This document shows positions 1 to 8,468 of a stretch of 49,303 nucleotides of DNA, piece by piece; position 1 is the first letter of the stretch; every line of letters begins with the position of its first letter. The DNA comes from NAK19 sp034434515 (GTDB lineage Bacteria > Chloroflexota > Anaerolineae > Anaerolineales > UBA4823), in NCBI GenBank assembly GCA_034434515.1, contig DAOTZA010000121.1, positions 1 to 49,303 of the forward strand, given 5' to 3'. The notes under the pieces are model-generated. The model was given only the letters and a program-made list of their open reading frames with translations. It was not told where the DNA came from and ran no database searches. The position numbers were made by a program, and so were the translations under genes.

Positions 1-390
1 GCTGGGATAGCAGGCTGCTATGCAAACCCGGATTACCATGTCAATACCTGGCTGATGAGCCAGGCCTTTATCCCCATTGAGCAAGGATGGAAGCAGCCCG
101 CCTTGACCTTCTGGACCAAACATTTCACTCGGCGGCAATTAAATTTTTGCTACGTTGAAGTCCAGAAAGAAGGCTCTGCTCAGTGGGAGCGGCTAAAAGT
201 CATTGGTGGCAGCCGTGAATGGTATAAAGTGAGCCTCGATTTATCCTCTTACCGGGGCGAGAGCATTCGGGTCAAGTTCTACTGCGAGCCTAATCGTGGT
301 ACAGAAGATGACCGTTTCCCCAATCTTTTCAACAAGCAAATTCTATATATTCAGGACGTCAAGATCGTTTCTGACGCCGCCTCAGAATGA
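1..390 (+). CDS. C-terminal fragment of a probable surface or secreted beta-sandwich protein
   Basis: The frame is open from base 1, so this is the 3' end of a gene whose start lies outside the window; an internal ATG at 55 is not a convincing start. The 129 visible residues alternate hydrophobic and polar residues in the style of a beta-sandwich. The closing pattern (a Trp-x-x-Val-x-x-Asp-Leu-Ser-Ser-Tyr-x-Gly segment, then a strand reading I-x-V-K-F, then I-x-D-V-K-I) resembles the MAM/jelly-roll accessory domains that end many extracellular peptidases and glycosidases. Which enzyme it belongs to cannot be told. It is followed by a 12-bp hairpin and is convergent with the tRNA-Gln gene. Confidence 0.6.
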   Translation, partial: AGIAGCYANPDYHVNTWLMSQAFIPIEQGWKQPALTFWTKHFTRRQLNFCYVEVQKEGSAQWERLKVIGGSREWYKVSLDLSSYRGESIRVKFYCEPNRGTEDDRFPNLFNKQILYIQDVKIVSDAASE

Positions 391-402
391 CTTATGAAAA
401 AT

Positions 403-433
403 GAAGAGGAGTGAATTAAAATCACTCCTCTTC
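403..433 (-). terminator. Rho-independent terminator of tRNA-Gln
   Basis: A perfect 12-bp stem (403-414 with 422-433) and a 7-nt loop. Read on the minus strand it follows the tRNA by 4 nt and is followed by ATTTTTC, a usable U-tract. On the plus strand there is no U-tract, but the hairpin may also help end the truncated upstream gene. Confidence 0.75.
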
Positions 434-437
434 GAGA

Positions 438-508
438 CTGGGGGTCGAGGATTCGAACCTCGGCATACGGATCCAGAGTCCGCTGTCCTACCGCTAGACG
501 AACCCCCA
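438..508 (-). tRNA. tRNA-Gln (anticodon CTG)
   Basis: Minus-strand cloverleaf. The 7-bp acceptor stem TGGGGGT/ACCCCCA is followed by a G discriminator. The anticodon arm GCGGA-CTCTGGA-TCCGT gives anticodon CTG, and the T arm carries GGTTCGAATCC. CCA is not encoded. The leading U of the acceptor stem is typical of bacterial tRNA-Gln. It lies directly downstream of gltX but has its own promoter and terminator. Confidence 0.93.
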
Positions 509-521
509 ATCGTTATAGATC

Positions 522-550
522 ATTTTACCACGCAATCAGTTTTTCGTCTA
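522..550 (-). promoter_or_regulatory. Promoter of tRNA-Gln
   Basis: On the minus strand, -35 TAGACG (545-550) and -10 TAAAAT (522-527) are 17 bp apart, with an extended TGG just before the -10. The -35 overlaps the gltX stop codon. The predicted start lies a few bases before the tRNA 5' end. Confidence 0.55.
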
Positions 551-2056
551 TGAAACTTTGCTTTGAACAAATACTTTCAACCGTTTCAAAGCCTCTTGAA
601 TGCGTTGCATCACTTGATCTTTTCCCAAAATCAGCATACTTTCGATCAGCGGCGGGCTTACACTTTGACCAGTGACAGCAATCCGCAGGATGCCAAAAAG
701 TTGTCCGGCTTTCAACCCCTTCTGCTCCGCCAAGTTTCGTAAAGCTGTTTCCAGAGTCTCTTTCTCATCAAAAGGCAGACTCCACAAAAGGTCGTAGCTT
801 TCTTGCAAGGCTTTCAGCGATTCGGCCACGCTCAGGTTTTTTCCGATTAAGAGAGTTGAGTCATATTCCAACTGTTCGCGGAAGAAGAAGCCCGCCATTT
901 CAACCGCATCATCCAAGGTAACCAGCCGCTCTTGAATGATCGGTGCAATCTGGATCAGTTTGGTGTCATCCACCTGCAGACCAGCTTTCACCAAAAAAGG
1001 CTTAACCCGTCTGGCGAACTCATCGACCGTTAGATGGCGAATATGCAAACCGTTGAAGTGGTCGAATTTGGTGAAGTTAATCGCTGCTGGAGCCGGGTTC
1101 AGGTGATCTAAACTGAACTTTTCAATCAAATCCTGCATGGTAAAAAACTCAGTCTTGTCATCGTAACTCCAGCCCATCAGAGCAATCCAATTCACCACTG
1201 CCTCGGGCAGATAACCTAACTGCTCCAGGTCTTTGATGAAGATCGAATACCCACCCTGCAACAGTTGAGCCGACTCGCGCTTGCTCATTTTCCCTTTTCC
1301 GCTGGGTTTGAGGAATACTGAAAGATGGACGAATACTGGCTCCTGCCAACCAAAGGCACGAATAATGTGACCATGCAGTGGAAAAGTCGAAAGCCATTCT
1401 GAACTGCGCAGGACATGCGTAATGCGCATCAGGTGGTCATCAACCATCGCAGCAAGATGATAGAGCGCCCAACCATCCGATTTAACCAGAATGTAATCGT
1501 CAATCGTGCGATTTTCAACGGTAATGTCTCCTCTGAGATAGTCCCTGACCGTAATCGAACCTTCTTTGGGCGTCTTAAATCGAATGACATGCGGTTCACC
1601 CTGCTTTACCCTGCGTAAGGCGTCTTCAGAGGTTAGTTGGCGACAGAGGCCGTCATACATCGTTGGCTGCTTTGCCTGCATTTGTTGTTCGCGCAGATGG
1701 GCAAGTCGTTCTGGGGAGCAAAAGCAATAATATGCTTTATCCTTTTCAACCAATTGCCTAGCGTATTCCAGGTAGATTTCTTTGCGCTCCGATTGGCGGT
1801 AGGGGCCGTAAGGACCACCCACATCCGGTCCTTCATCCCACTCCAAGCCAAGCCAGCGCAGGCTTTCGATCAACTCTTGTTCTGCTTCGGGTACATAGCG
1901 CTTTTGATCGGTATCTTCAATGCGTAAGAGAAATTGCCCGCCGGTCTGGCGGGCTAATAAGTAATTATACAGGGCAGTCCGACCGCTGCCAAGATGGGTT
2001 CGTCCGGTAGGAGATGGTGCAAAGCGCACCCGAACAGGGGGAAGTTTTTCTGTCAT
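548..2056 (-). CDS. gltX: Glutamyl-tRNA synthetase
   Basis: Attaches glutamate to tRNA-Glu in the cytoplasm, and in organisms without glutaminyl-tRNA synthetase also to tRNA-Gln. The 502-residue length is normal. The class I ATP-binding motif appears as FAPSPTGRTHLGS (about residues 12-24, HIGH variant HLGS) and the second motif as KMSKRE (about residue 255). Other family signatures are LRIEDTD and DDHLMRITHVLR. The C-terminal third is the helical anticodon-binding cage. The ATG is preceded by GGAG at 5-6 nt. It follows rodA by 22 nt and appears to be the last protein gene of the shape/division run. A tRNA-Gln gene directly downstream fits, but does not prove, a non-discriminating enzyme feeding the GatCAB amidotransferase route. 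Confidence 0.96.
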   Translation of the reverse strand: MTEKLPPVRVRFAPSPTGRTHLGSGRTALYNYLLARQTGGQFLLRIEDTDQKRYVPEAEQELIESLRWLGLEWDEGPDVGGPYGPYRQSERKEIYLEYARQLVEKDKAYYCFCSPERLAHLREQQMQAKQPTMYDGLCRQLTSEDALRRVKQGEPHVIRFKTPKEGSITVRDYLRGDITVENRTIDDYILVKSDGWALYHLAAMVDDHLMRITHVLRSSEWLSTFPLHGHIIRAFGWQEPVFVHLSVFLKPSGKGKMSKRESAQLLQGGYSIFIKDLEQLGYLPEAVVNWIALMGWSYDDKTEFFTMQDLIEKFSLDHLNPAPAAINFTKFDHFNGLHIRHLTVDEFARRVKPFLVKAGLQVDDTKLIQIAPIIQERLVTLDDAVEMAGFFFREQLEYDSTLLIGKNLSVAESLKALQESYDLLWSLPFDEKETLETALRNLAEQKGLKAGQLFGILRIAVTGQSVSPPLIESMLILGKDQVMQRIQEALKRLKVFVQSKVS

Positions 2057-2078
2057 AATTGCTCCAGGAGTCTAAAGA

Positions 2079-3194
2079 TTAGATCGCCGAAAATTCCAGC
2101 GCTTTTTGACGCAGGGCAACACTCTCAACAAGCCCAATGCCCAACAAGATTGACAATAGGGAGCTTCCACCATAACTCACAAAGGGAAGCGTTAAGCCGG
2201 TTGCCGGGAGGAGATTCAGGTTAACGCCAATATTGACAATGGCTTGAAAGGCAATTAAGGTAGCTACCCCATAAGAAATCAGGCCTCCAAAAGAGTCCTG
2301 GGCGCGTTGCGCCACCCGAATACAACGATAAATGATAAAAAACAACAATAAGAGGACTAGCACGGCTCCGACGAATCCAAATTCCTCGGCGATTGCCGAA
2401 AAAATAAAATCGGAATGGCGCACCTTTAGGAAGCGCAACTGCACCTGTGTGCCATAGCCATAGCCTTTGCCCAGCACACCTCCAGAACCGATGCTGATCA
2501 GGGCTTGTTGAATATTATAAATATCGCCATGGCGTGCTTCGAGATCCGGGAAAAGAAAATTGATAATTCGATCTCGTTGATAATCTACTAAAAAGGGAAA
2601 GCTCACGATCGGCGCTAAAATACCCAACCCAAGGAACAGAAAGAGATGTTTGGGAGTCAACCCGCTGGCAAAAAGCAACGCAAACCAGATCACGAAGATC
2701 ACAATCGAAGTGCTCAAATTGGGTTGCAATAATATCCAAATCACAATTCCTACCGTCAGGATCATGCTCTGGATAACCACCCGCAAGTCATGGATTCGGT
2801 TTTGATTTTTCGAGAAGAAATCCGCCAGAACCAGAATCATCACAATCTTCGCCAGCTCTGAAGGTTGAATTAAGATTACGCCGGTATCAAACCAACGCGC
2901 CGACCCGAAAAAGACCGCTCCGGTAACAAAAAGCACGCCTAACAGAATCCACATCCCTACATACATGGTTTGATTTAGCGTTGACCAGGTATGGTAATCG
3001 ATCGACGCCGTAATAATGATGACAATAAAGCCCAGAATGGCAAATATGAGTTGTCGTCGCACCAGGTTCAGTTCCTGTAATTCAAGGTTGCCGGCGATAG
3101 CCGAGCGAATCATCGTGATCCCAAAAATGGTCAAAACCGCCACCGCTCCTAACAACCAGAAGTCAAAATGGCGCCAATTTACTCCGCGCATCAT
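2079..3194 (-). CDS. rodA: RodA, SEDS-family peptidoglycan glycosyltransferase
   Basis: Membrane polymerase that extends glycan strands from lipid II during side-wall growth, partnered with the class B PBP encoded upstream (mrdA). About ten hydrophobic helices are visible, and the SEDS signatures are present: the loop containing VRHSDFIFSAIAEEFGF, and near the C terminus GLTLPFVSYGGSS. The frame extends upstream to 3245, but that would overlap minE by 47 bp. The ATG at 3194 sits just past the minE stop and has a TAAGG ribosome site, giving a 371-residue protein. RodA is chosen over FtsW because of the mre/mrdA neighbours. Confidence 0.92.
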   Translation of the reverse strand: MMRGVNWRHFDFWLLGAVAVLTIFGITMIRSAIAGNLELQELNLVRRQLIFAILGFIVIIITASIDYHTWSTLNQTMYVGMWILLGVLFVTGAVFFGSARWFDTGVILIQPSELAKIVMILVLADFFSKNQNRIHDLRVVIQSMILTVGIVIWILLQPNLSTSIVIFVIWFALLFASGLTPKHLFLFLGLGILAPIVSFPFLVDYQRDRIINFLFPDLEARHGDIYNIQQALISIGSGGVLGKGYGYGTQVQLRFLKVRHSDFIFSAIAEEFGFVGAVLVLLLLFFIIYRCIRVAQRAQDSFGGLISYGVATLIAFQAIVNIGVNLNLLPATGLTLPFVSYGGSSLLSILLGIGLVESVALRQKALEFSAI

Positions 3195-3198
3195 AACC

Positions 3199-3468
3199 TT
3201 ATCCGATCCTTCTTCGCCCAGCCGCTCGAATCGGGATATCGGCAATCAGCCGTTGTTCTCTGCCTTGTTGAGATATTTCGATGCGGACTGCTTTCTCGTC
3301 AATTTCCACATGGCGGGAGATGACCCCAATCAATTCATCTTTGAGGACTTCTAACACCTTTTCGTTGAGATTCGTGCGATCGTGCAACAAAATCAGCTTC
3401 ATCCGTTCTTTCGCTTTATAGGCTGAGTTTTCCTGGCGGTTAAGAATACGATCGAGAATGCGAGTCAT
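3199..3468 (-). CDS. minE: Cell division topological specificity factor MinE
   Basis: An 89-residue protein that stimulates MinD ATPase and drives MinCD off mid-cell membrane. The N-terminal stretch RQENSAYKAKERMKLILLHDR is the conserved MinD-contacting/membrane-switching region, and the rest fits the MinE dimerisation domain (HVEIDEKAVRIEI). It starts one base after the minD stop. Having MinE rather than DivIVA implies an oscillating Min system. Confidence 0.95.
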   Translation of the reverse strand: MTRILDRILNRQENSAYKAKERMKLILLHDRTNLNEKVLEVLKDELIGVISRHVEIDEKAVRIEISQQGREQRLIADIPIRAAGRRRIG

Positions 3469-3469
3469 C

Positions 3470-4273
3470 TCATCCGCCTCCTTTGCGCCAAAAGCGGCTT
3501 ATCTGACCGAAAAAGCCGCTTTGCTCTTCCAACTCCATAAAAGGAACTTGCTCTCCATTCAAACGGCTGGCGATATTGCGAAATGCCTGGCCAGCCCGGC
3601 TTTTACCGTCTAACGCCACCGGCACCCCTCGATTGGTACTAATAATAACCCCCTCATCCTCTGGTATCAGCCCCAACAGTTCAACGGCTAACAATTCCAG
3701 CACATCTTCGGCAGACAACATATCACCCTTCTTAACCATATCGGTTTTAATACGATTAATGATCAACCGTGCTGGGCCCTTCTCCTCCGCCTCGATCAAG
3801 CCAATAATGCGATCGGCATCCCGAACGGCAGAAACTTCTGGGTTGGTAATCACAATACTGATGTCAGCAGGGGCAATCGCATTGCGAAACCCTCGTTCGA
3901 TACCGGCCGGTGAGTCGATAAAAATCCAATCAAATTCAGGGCGTAACTCATCGCATAAGCGCACCATGTCACTCGGAGACACGGCGCTCTTATCACGAGT
4001 TTGAGCGGCTGGAATTAAATATAACTCAGGCAGACGTTTATCGCGGATCATTGCTTGGCGCAGGCGACATCTCCCCTCCACTACATCCACCAAATCATAA
4101 ACAATCCGATTTTCCAATCCCAAGACCACGTCAAGGTTGCGCAACCCAATATCCGCATCAATGCAGACAACCTTGGCGCCCAAGGCAGCCAAAGCTGCGG
4201 CAATGTTTGCGGTAGCGGTGGTCTTCCCCACCCCACCTTTTCCAGAAGTTATTGTAATCACTTTTGCTGGCAT
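3470..4273 (-). CDS. minD: Septum site-determining ATPase MinD
   Basis: ParA/MinD-family ATPase that recruits MinC to the membrane to block Z-ring formation near poles. It has the deviant Walker A SGKGGVGKTT near the N terminus, Walker B-like DWIFIDSPAG, and a C-terminal amphipathic membrane-targeting helix rich in F, R, K and W (GFFGQISRFWRKGGG). The frame extends to 4303 and into minC. The ATG at 4273, eight bases after the minC stop and behind AGGGAT, gives the normal N terminus MPAKVITITSGKGG and 267 residues. Confidence 0.96.
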   Translation of the reverse strand: MPAKVITITSGKGGVGKTTATANIAAALAALGAKVVCIDADIGLRNLDVVLGLENRIVYDLVDVVEGRCRLRQAMIRDKRLPELYLIPAAQTRDKSAVSPSDMVRLCDELRPEFDWIFIDSPAGIERGFRNAIAPADISIVITNPEVSAVRDADRIIGLIEAEEKGPARLIINRIKTDMVKKGDMLSAEDVLELLAVELLGLIPEDEGVIISTNRGVPVALDGKSRAGQAFRNIASRLNGEQVPFMELEEQSGFFGQISRFWRKGGG

Positions 4274-4281
4274 AAAAATCC

Positions 4282-4962
4282 CTATCGTTCCTTTGCATTC
4301 CAAGCTTCAGCGACCAACTGCCCATTGAGCAAGCGCGCCATTTCCGGCTGCGGTTTCCCCTTTCGTTGAGGGGTGAGGGCAATTTGATCGGCAATGCGCA
4401 ATTGGGTGGGTTGCAAATCTAAAGCGCAAACGACAGCCTGAGCATCCCCCTCAGCCCCGGCATGAACTACCCCACGCAGCCGCCCCCAGACGATGATGTT
4501 ACCTGCAGCGATAATTTCTGCCCCAGGATTTACATCCCCAAGCACAATCACGTGCCCAGCGTATTCTACTCGATAACCGGAGCGCAAGGTTTTGTTGATC
4601 AGAAGTGCGCCTTCTCCATCATGGACAATCGTGCTTAGCGCCTCCATCTCTTCTTTTTCAGGGCGATTGAAGCGAGTCGCCAAACCTAACTTTTGGGCAG
4701 CTATTTGTGTGGAGGGAGATTCGCTAAGCACTGCCCAGAGCGTTAGCTGATATTGACTCAATTCGTCCTTCAGGCAAAGGATTTCTTCTTCACCGATCAC
4801 GATTGTGCGGCTGTCTAGAGCAACCTTTGCCCCACGCCAAAATTCTTGCCTCTCTCCGACCATCTTGAACAAAGCGCGGCGATTTTCTTCCCAATCCCCT
4901 TCCTCGAGAAGAAACAACAATCCCTCGCGAATGCCTTTGACTTGCACCATTTTGGTCAACAA
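4282..4962 (-). CDS. minC: Septum site-determining protein MinC
   Basis: FtsZ assembly inhibitor, partner of MinD. The N-terminal domain begins VQVKGIREGLLF. The C-terminal half is the beta-helix domain, recognisable by the repeated turns GYRVEYAGHVIVLGDVNPGAEIIAAGNIIVWGRLRG and the AGAEGDAQAVVCAL segment. The start is uncertain: TTG at 4962 gives 226 residues, while an in-frame ATG at 4950 gives 222 and the more usual N terminus MVQVKG. Neither has a good Shine-Dalgarno sequence. Confidence 0.93.
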   Translation of the reverse strand: MLTKMVQVKGIREGLLFLLEEGDWEENRRALFKMVGERQEFWRGAKVALDSRTIVIGEEEILCLKDELSQYQLTLWAVLSESPSTQIAAQKLGLATRFNRPEKEEMEALSTIVHDGEGALLINKTLRSGYRVEYAGHVIVLGDVNPGAEIIAAGNIIVWGRLRGVVHAGAEGDAQAVVCALDLQPTQLRIADQIALTPQRKGKPQPEMARLLNGQLVAEAWNAKER

Positions 4963-5021
4963 ATGATGGAAACTCTCAACTTTACAAAATATCCTGCAAG
5001 GACGCGGTATCTATCCTTAAA

Positions 5022-5027
5022 ATTATA
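5022..5027 (-). promoter_or_regulatory. Possible internal -10 element ahead of minCDE
   Basis: The 72-nt gap between mrdA and minC holds a perfect minus-strand TATAAT, about 60 nt before minC. No good -35 is visible at 16-18 bp. The palindrome CGAACT-A-AGTTCG (5041-5053) overlaps the mrdA stop. This may give minCDE-rodA-gltX extra transcription independent of mreB. Confidence 0.35.
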
Positions 5028-5034
5028 CCCGAAC

Positions 5035-7110
5035 CTAGGGCGAACTAAGTTCGGCATCAATGCGTTTCAACGCGAAATAAGCTTCGATGACTTGCCGAAC
5101 GATTGGACCAGCAACCGAAGCCCCTTCCCCGCCATTATAGACAAAAGCTACCACGGCGATCTCCGGGTCTTCATACGGTGCATAAGCCACCGTCCATGCG
5201 TGAGATGGCCAGTTGCCTGGAATACACAAATTCTTTGCGTTCGCGTATTGATCACAATATTCCGCAGTGCCGGTTTTACCTGCAACCGCAATGGTTACAT
5301 TTCGAAATTCGCGCGCCAGCGTACCATTGGTAACCGCGCGACGCATCCCTTCTTGAACTTTGTCGATCACCCATGGCTGAACGGTTTTTGTTCGACCCTC
5401 GATGGGCTCACAGCCACGAATGGTCGTATCATAGAACTCCTGGATAACCGCATCTTTGGTAATATCCCAGCGCATTAGCGGCGAAAAAGGTTGCAACACA
5501 TTCCCTTCTGCATCGGTGATCTCCCGGATCAAAGTTGGTTTCATCAGTTTTCCATCATTCGCAATTGTTGCAGCAGACATCAATACTTGTAATGGCGTGG
5601 CTAAGACATATCCCTGGCCTACACTGGCAATATAGGTGTCTCCGGTTGACCAACCTTCTCCGTGGGTAATGCGTTTCCATTTTGGATCGGGAATTAGTCC
5701 TTTCTCCTCATCTGGAAGTTCAATGCCTGGATATTCTCCGTAACCTAAGGCGCGGGCATAGGTTCCCAGGCGACAAATCCCCAAACCAACCGGTACTTCA
5801 TCCCGATAACCGCCACCCAACTTATAAAAATAGACATTGCTCGAATTGGCTATGCCTCCCAAAAAATCCAACTGTCCGAAGCCGGCTTTGTTCCAGTCCA
5901 CAAATTCGCGCTCACGGCCTGGGTCATTGGCATAGTAGCGCTCGGTGATGGTGATTTTAGGAGGCGTCGAGAGCACTTGTTCTGGGGTCACTACCCCCTC
6001 GTTCAAAGCTCCGACTGCCGTCGTCAATTTGAACACCGATCCAGCCGGTAAGACATCTCCAACAGCGTGATTCAATAGAGGATTGGCAGGATCGTTGATC
6101 AACTGATTGTAATAATAGGCTGGAATGAAGCGCGCCATGCGATTATTTTCGTAGGTTGGATATGATACCAAGCCCAAAATTTCCCCGCTTTTCGGGTTCA
6201 TGGCAATCACAACCCCACTGGTCGAGCGAATGGTATTCAAATATCGATTCCAGAAGTCAATTTCACCAATCAAGATACCGGTCATAGCTTGCTGTAAGCG
6301 AGTGTCGATAGTCAAGCGCAAATTAGCTCCGGGTACCGGATTCACCGGCGGCTCCAAGCCCCGGATCACCTTTCCAGCCACATCAACTTCCACCTTCCAA
6401 GAGCCATTTTTTCCCGCCAGGAGGTCTTGAAACTGTAGTTCCAAACCCGCGTAGCCAACTTTATCCCGATTGGGAACCAAACCCTTTGCCCGAAATTCTT
6501 CTTCCTGGTTAGCCGGAATTGGGCCTAAGAAGCCAATAATGGAAGCAGTGATAGAACCGGTTGGGTAATCACGAATTGGCTCGATCTCAATCGAAACTCC
6601 GGGCCAATCAACTGCTTTTTCCTGAACAATTCGGGCAACTTGTTCTGGAACATCACACTTCACGCGCACCGGTTGATAGGGTGTCGAAGACAAACCATAT
6701 TCGGCTATCTGGGCAATCCCATGTTCAGAGAAACAGGGGACATAAGGATTTTCAGGGGTGATTTTATTCAGATTTACCGGCAGATCAATGATTTCCGAGA
6801 GTTCACGATAGATTTCTTGCACTTCACCGGGATCATCCGGTAAGTTTGCAGCCGTAATCACCACATTGAAAGAGGGAATATTACGGGCTAGCACAATTCC
6901 ATTACGGTCCACAATGATTCCCCGAGTAGCAGGCAGATTCAGCACTTCTACGCGATTTTCCTCCGCCCTCGCTACCCATTCTGCAACTTGCAAAATCTGC
7001 AAAGAAAACAGGCGGAAGATATAAATCAAAAAGATCGCCCCGATAACCATCATAAATATCGTGATTCGCAGCGGAGAAAGGCGTTTTTGAGGGAGTTCGT
7101 TATGATTCAT
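5035..7110 (-). CDS. mrdA: Penicillin-binding protein 2 (class B transpeptidase)
   Basis: Peptidoglycan D,D-transpeptidase of the elongasome, anchored in the inner membrane and partner of RodA. An N-terminal membrane helix lies at about residues 14-34. The PBP dimerisation domain follows (NLPATRGIIVDRNG, then the pedestal). The transpeptidase domain carries the SxxK motif SVFK (in PAGSVFKLTT), the SxN motif (SSNVYFYKLGG) and the KTG motif (AGKTGTAEY). At 691 residues it is normal size for PBP2. The ATG is preceded by GGAG and overlaps the mreD end by 11 bp, indicating translational coupling. Confidence 0.94.
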   Translation of the reverse strand: MNHNELPQKRLSPLRITIFMMVIGAIFLIYIFRLFSLQILQVAEWVARAEENRVEVLNLPATRGIIVDRNGIVLARNIPSFNVVITAANLPDDPGEVQEIYRELSEIIDLPVNLNKITPENPYVPCFSEHGIAQIAEYGLSSTPYQPVRVKCDVPEQVARIVQEKAVDWPGVSIEIEPIRDYPTGSITASIIGFLGPIPANQEEEFRAKGLVPNRDKVGYAGLELQFQDLLAGKNGSWKVEVDVAGKVIRGLEPPVNPVPGANLRLTIDTRLQQAMTGILIGEIDFWNRYLNTIRSTSGVVIAMNPKSGEILGLVSYPTYENNRMARFIPAYYYNQLINDPANPLLNHAVGDVLPAGSVFKLTTAVGALNEGVVTPEQVLSTPPKITITERYYANDPGREREFVDWNKAGFGQLDFLGGIANSSNVYFYKLGGGYRDEVPVGLGICRLGTYARALGYGEYPGIELPDEEKGLIPDPKWKRITHGEGWSTGDTYIASVGQGYVLATPLQVLMSAATIANDGKLMKPTLIREITDAEGNVLQPFSPLMRWDITKDAVIQEFYDTTIRGCEPIEGRTKTVQPWVIDKVQEGMRRAVTNGTLAREFRNVTIAVAGKTGTAEYCDQYANAKNLCIPGNWPSHAWTVAYAPYEDPEIAVVAFVYNGGEGASVAGPIVRQVIEAYFALKRIDAELSSP

Positions 7111-7606
7111 AGATTGGCTCCACAGGATAGACCCACTTGGCCAGCTCGCTAATCAGAGCATAAGTAGGAATAGCCAAGATAAGATTGTACAGCACGCTGG
7201 GGATAAAAATCGTCCCGAAAACAAATCGAATCGACAAATCTCTGCCCATAAGTTGCAAGACAATCAGACTTAAGCCTTCGGTTAAGAATGTGCCGAGGAT
7301 AGTCATCACCAACATGGTCAGAAAAGGTAATCGCCAGACCACCCTACGGGTCAATCGCGCAATAGCAACCACAAGCAGGTAGGCCAACAAATAAACTCCC
7401 ACGGGCATGGCAGAGACCAGCGTCATTAACAAGCCTCCAATTACACCCCACTGCCAGGCAGTTCGCACCTCCGGTCTCAAAGACCAAGAAAGGATGGCAA
7501 GCAGAATTAAATCGGGATAACCCTGTAGTAAAGGAAGGTTAGACAGAATCCCAATCTGAATCACCAGAAAAGGAATGAAAACCAAAAAAGCCATTAGAAT
7601 AGCCAT
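7100..7606 (-). CDS. mreD: Rod shape-determining protein MreD
   Basis: A 168-residue integral membrane protein, almost entirely hydrophobic, with about five or six helices. It sits between mreC and mrdA as is standard. Sequence conservation in MreD is low, so the call rests on size, topology and position. The ATG has GGAG about 8 nt upstream. MreD links cytoplasmic MreB filaments to the wall-synthesis enzymes. Confidence 0.88.
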   Translation of the reverse strand: MAILMAFLVFIPFLVIQIGILSNLPLLQGYPDLILLAILSWSLRPEVRTAWQWGVIGGLLMTLVSAMPVGVYLLAYLLVVAIARLTRRVVWRLPFLTMLVMTILGTFLTEGLSLIVLQLMGRDLSIRFVFGTIFIPSVLYNLILAIPTYALISELAKWVYPVEPIYES

Positions 7607-7619
7607 CGAACTTCACTCC

Positions 7620-8465
7620 TCAAGGTTGATTACCTTCCGGCATCAATGGCTCAATGTTCACCGGTCGGAAATTGACAATCACCAGGACAATCTCTAACTG
7701 ATTGAAATCCGCTACGCTCTGCACAGTAGCAGATTGAAAAAGCTCCTGCGGTTGGCTACGGATTCCAGCAATCTGTCCGATGACAATATTGGGAGGATAC
7801 CCTCCTCCCAAACCAGAGGTAAGCACCAAATTCCCAACTTCAATTGACACTCCTTGCGGAATCAGATCGAGCAGTAAATCTCCACTTGCCTGTCCCTTCA
7901 AGACGGCTTGTGCTCCTGAAGGTTGAATTTTGGCATTGACAACCGAGGCAGCATCGGTGATCAATTGCACTCTAGCCGCATTTGCGGTGACCGCGTCAAT
8001 TCTACCCACCAAACCTTGTTGGGTCACCACCGGCATACCGCGACGAATATTATCATCCGAGCCGCGGTTAATGATGATATAGCGCAAGAAAGGGCTTGGA
8101 TCCCGTCCAATGACCGCCGCAGCTTGATAGCGATTTTCGGGATTCGCCCGCGCAAAATCGACCAATGCAGACAAAATCCGTGCTTCGGTTAATTGTTGTT
8201 GCAATTCGATGATTTGCGCTTGTAACTGAGATACCTGAGCTTCCAGTTGAGCGTTACGTTGTTGTAAACGGGCCATGTCTTGAGGTGCCCTCAGGAGATC
8301 CTGCGCAACCTGAAAGCGGGAATACACCCAAGCCTGGACCTCAATCAGGGGATTCAAAAAGATACGCGAGAGGGAAGTCAGATATCCACCCAGAGCAAGC
8401 GCAATCATGCCAACCGCGATCAACACAAAAACGATCGTTTGCAGGTTGCGAGAGGTGGTATTCAT
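7620..8465 (-). CDS. mreC: Rod shape-determining protein MreC
   Basis: Bitopic membrane protein with its body outside the cytoplasmic membrane that activates PBP2-RodA. One N-terminal membrane segment is followed by a coiled coil (about residues 60-95, repeated L/Q heptads: ARLQQRNAQLEAQVSQLQ) and the MreC double beta-barrel (AAVIGRDPSPFLRYIIINRGS, GMPVVTQQGLVGRI, TSGLGGGYPPNIVIGQI). The 281-residue length is typical. It starts 3 nt after mreB ends. Confidence 0.95.
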   Translation of the reverse strand: MNTTSRNLQTIVFVLIAVGMIALALGGYLTSLSRIFLNPLIEVQAWVYSRFQVAQDLLRAPQDMARLQQRNAQLEAQVSQLQAQIIELQQQLTEARILSALVDFARANPENRYQAAAVIGRDPSPFLRYIIINRGSDDNIRRGMPVVTQQGLVGRIDAVTANAARVQLITDAASVVNAKIQPSGAQAVLKGQASGDLLLDLIPQGVSIEVGNLVLTSGLGGGYPPNIVIGQIAGIRSQPQELFQSATVQSVADFNQLEIVLVIVNFRPVNIEPLMPEGNQP

Positions 8466-8468
8466 TTA

